DNA from: DASPXY01 sp038227745 | GTDB lineage: Bacteria > Planctomycetota > Planctomycetia > Gemmatales > Gemmataceae | Direction of reading: 5' to 3' | NCBI GenBank assembly: GCA_038227745.1 | Contig: JBBRPS010000363.1 | Location: 1-9,904 of the forward strand | Length of the DNA stretch: 9,904 nucleotides | Shown: piece by piece, positions 8,084-9,904 of the stretch | Layout of the letters: each line of letters opens with the position of its first letter | How positions within the stretch are numbered: position 1 is the stretch's first letter | The notes under the pieces: model-generated | The model's input: the letters and a program-made list of their open reading frames with translations, nothing else | The model's database searches: none | Told to the model about the DNA's origin: nothing | Position numbers and translations under genes: made by a program

Positions 8084-9904
8084 ATGGCTCTCCCGTCGTT
8101 CTGGCAATCGCGGCGCAAGGTCGATCGAAAGAAACAGGGGCGCTCGGCTCCGGGCAGGCGTACGGCCGCCCTGCTGGGGTTCGAGCTTCTGGAGGAGCGA
8201 ACCCTGCTGGATGGCACGCTCGCGATCAACAACGTGAGCGTGCCGGGCGGCGGCCTCGGCCAAACGATTACCGGCACCCTTTCGCCGGGTAGTGAAGCGG
8301 CCGACTACCGCTTCACGGGCTACGCGGGTCAGCGGCTCAACCTCGACTGGCTGGGCGGGTCGGGCAGCGGCTCCTGGACCGTGTACGGGCCCTCGGCCGT
8401 TGCCGTCGGCTCCCAGGCCTTCGGCAGCAACTTCGACGTCACGCTGCCCAGCGACGGCCCGTACAACCTGGTACTGGCCGGGGGCCAGAACGACGCCCTC
8501 TCCTACCGTTTCCAGGTCCAGGATATAAGCGATCCCGAGGTGGCCGTGAGCGGCTTCGGGGCCGTGCAGAGCGGCACCCTGACGGCCGGCGCCAGCACCA
8601 GTTTCACCTTCACCGCCCCGGCCGGCCGGCTCGTCTCCATCGACGACCAGCAAGGGAATTACCAGCTCAGCTACCAGCTGACCGGGCCGGACGACGTTCT
8701 GGTCTTGTCGGGTAACGCCCTCGTTGACAGCGCCTTCGCCGCGCTGCCCCGCTCGGGCACCTACACCCTCACGCTCCAGAACGGCACCGTCGGCAGCCAG
8801 GATTACCGGTTCCGTTTGCTGGACCTCCAGGCCAGCGCCGCCGACGTGACCCCGGGCACAACCGTCACCGCCCCCGCCCCCCATCCTCAGGCCGATGACG
8901 TCTTCCGCTTCGCCGGCGCTGCCGGCCAGCGCCTCTACTTTGATGGGCTGGGCAATGACGGCACGTCCGTGCAGCTGATCGGTCCCGGTGGGGTGCAACG
9001 CATCTTCACCGGCAGCGCGGGAAGTGATTCCCCCCCCTGCACGCTGACCGAGACGGGGACTTACTACCTGATCGCCAACAGCACCGACGGCACCTCTTAC
9101 AGCTTCCGGCTCCTGGACGTCGCCGGCGCGGCCGCGCTGCCACTGGGTACGCCGAAGAGCGCCACACTCCGCCCGGGAACTTCGACCCAACTTTTCCGCC
9201 TCCAGGGCAGCGCCGGGCAGCGCCTCTTCCTCGACTGGACGAGCGGCCTCAACTCCGACGGCACCTACCGCCTCTACGGGCCCGACAACCAGCGCGTCGG
9301 CACTTACAACTTCTCCAACAACTACGGCTCTTTCGGCAGCCCAACGGACGTGACACTGCCTACGGACGGCACCTACACGCTGGCCCTGGCGGGCAACGGC
9401 GCCGGCCCGGTCGATTACAACTTCGAGGTCACCACGCCGCCGACGAACGTACGGCCGCTGACGCTCGGGCAGGTGGTCGGCGGTCAGCTGACGGCGCCGG
9501 GGCAGACCGACGACTATACCTTCCAGGCCAGCGCCGGCCAGCGCCTCTATTTCGATGGCCTGTCCGCATACGCCGCGGGCCTGACGACCGCCCTGAGCAC
9601 CCCCAGCGGGGCCGCGGTCAGCGGCGGGCCGTACAGACCGGATCTGGACGCCGGGCCGCTGACGCTGACCGAGGCCGGCACCTACACCCTGCGCATTGCC
9701 GCGAGCGGCGACGCCACCGGCGCTTACAGCTTTCGCCTGCTCGACGTGGGCGCGGCGCAGCCGCTGCCGCTCGACACGCCCATCGGCGGCACGCTCGACC
9801 CCGGCACGCGCACCGACGTGTACCACTTCCAGGGCAGCGCCGGTCAGCGCCTCTTCTTCGACTGGCCCGCTGGGTCTAACACCGGCGGCAGGTACTCCTT
9901 CTCC
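8084..9904 (+). CDS. LEPR-XLL surface protein with PPC-like repeats (3' end beyond the window)
   Basis: An open frame of 607 codons runs from ATG 8084 past the window end, so the protein is partial. The start follows a purine-rich GAAAGGATAGAG stretch. The N-terminus is basic (about residues 9-26, 'SRRKVDRKKQGR'), then has 'LLEERTLLDG' (35-44), a variant of the LEPR-XLL motif found near the start of large exported planctomycete proteins. After that come modules of about 100 residues with the core 'D.Y.F...AGQRL.FD' and ending 'GTYTL.L......YSFRLLDV', resembling the bacterial pre-peptidase C-terminal (PPC) beta-sandwich domain. No enzyme domain, transmembrane segment or cysteine-rich region is visible in this part. 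It probably acts at or outside the cell surface, in adhesion or as part of the cell envelope. It is transcribed divergently from the sigma-kinase operon across a 473-base gap. A catalytic or anchoring domain may lie downstream, out of sight. Confidence 0.9.
   Translation, partial: MALPSFWQSRRKVDRKKQGRSAPGRRTAALLGFELLEERTLLDGTLAINNVSVPGGGLGQTITGTLSPGSEAADYRFTGYAGQRLNLDWLGGSGSGSWTVYGPSAVAVGSQAFGSNFDVTLPSDGPYNLVLAGGQNDALSYRFQVQDISDPEVAVSGFGAVQSGTLTAGASTSFTFTAPAGRLVSIDDQQGNYQLSYQLTGPDDVLVLSGNALVDSAFAALPRSGTYTLTLQNGTVGSQDYRFRLLDLQASAADVTPGTTVTAPAPHPQADDVFRFAGAAGQRLYFDGLGNDGTSVQLIGPGGVQRIFTGSAGSDSPPCTLTETGTYYLIANSTDGTSYSFRLLDVAGAAALPLGTPKSATLRPGTSTQLFRLQGSAGQRLFLDWTSGLNSDGTYRLYGPDNQRVGTYNFSNNYGSFGSPTDVTLPTDGTYTLALAGNGAGPVDYNFEVTTPPTNVRPLTLGQVVGGQLTAPGQTDDYTFQASAGQRLYFDGLSAYAAGLTTALSTPSGAAVSGGPYRPDLDAGPLTLTEAGTYTLRIAASGDATGAYSFRLLDVGAAQPLPLDTPIGGTLDPGTRTDVYHFQGSAGQRLFFDWPAGSNTGGRYSFS
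8255..9904 (+). repeat. Six tandem PPC-like modules of about 100 aa
   Basis: The 'AGQRL'-type core begins at codons 8324, 8621 (diverged, 'AGRLVSIDD'), 8921, 9212, 9533 and 9839, spaced 290-322 bases. Cores 1, 4 and 6 continue with 'LDW' or 'FDW', cores 3 and 5 with 'FDGL'. Units 3+4 and 5+6 repeat as pairs with periods of about 612-627 bases, sharing 'YSFRLLDV' and 'GSAGQRLF'. The array continues beyond the window. Confidence 0.8.

Noticed and set aside
7892..9826. A 644-codon open frame on the minus strand opposite the surface protein
   Set aside because: It is a shadow of the plus-strand gene in GC-rich DNA. The translated product has low-complexity Ala/Gly/Val/Arg composition with no recognisable domain, while the plus strand has clear repeats and an LEPR-XLL-type motif.

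Overview
The window is GC-rich DNA from what is very probably a planctomycete of the Gemmata group (Gemmataceae). The evidence is a combination of features: an ECF sigma factor overlapping a membrane Ser/Thr kinase with a long WD40 tail, a secreted repeat protein with an LEPR-XLL-type N-terminal motif ('LLEERTLLDG'), and remnants of a paralogous family that I associate with Gemmata genomes ('EWLxCTxPxPML' N-terminus, 'HLRGPGPHxRGC' C-terminus). All family assignments are from memory of motifs; no search was run.

Layout. (1) 80-757 (-): a small protein with two copies of a winged-helix-like domain joined by an Ala/Lys/Thr/Pro linker, probably DNA-binding. (2) About 776-3672: a gene graveyard. 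It holds the C-terminal two thirds of a SelO protein adenylyltransferase (+), the N-terminal two thirds of a PfkB sugar kinase carrying a one-base frameshift (-), the C-terminal half of a nitrilase-family carbon-nitrogen hydrolase (-), and two broken pieces of the Gemmata-type family (-), joined by an ATGA overlap. I see no transposase or integrase among them. (3) 3673-7610 (-): an intact two-gene unit, an ECF sigma factor (207 aa) whose stop overlaps the start of a 1105-aa Ser/Thr kinase with one membrane segment and 14 WD40 repeats, enough for two seven-bladed propellers. (4) 7611-8083: a divergent control region with a candidate promoter for the sigma factor, a direct repeat spaced by one helical turn, a possible 61-aa small ORF with a good ribosome binding site, and a perfect hairpin just before the next gene. 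(5) 8084 to the window end (+): the open 5' part of a large surface or secreted protein made of about 100-aa beta-rich modules resembling pre-peptidase C-terminal (PPC) domains.

The working genes form a plausible signalling locus: the kinase (cytoplasmic kinase domain, WD40 part probably outside the membrane) and its coupled sigma factor sit back to back with a surface protein gene, sharing one intergenic region. That the sigma factor controls the surface protein is inference from position only. The graveyard next door shows the locus has been repeatedly broken and rejoined.
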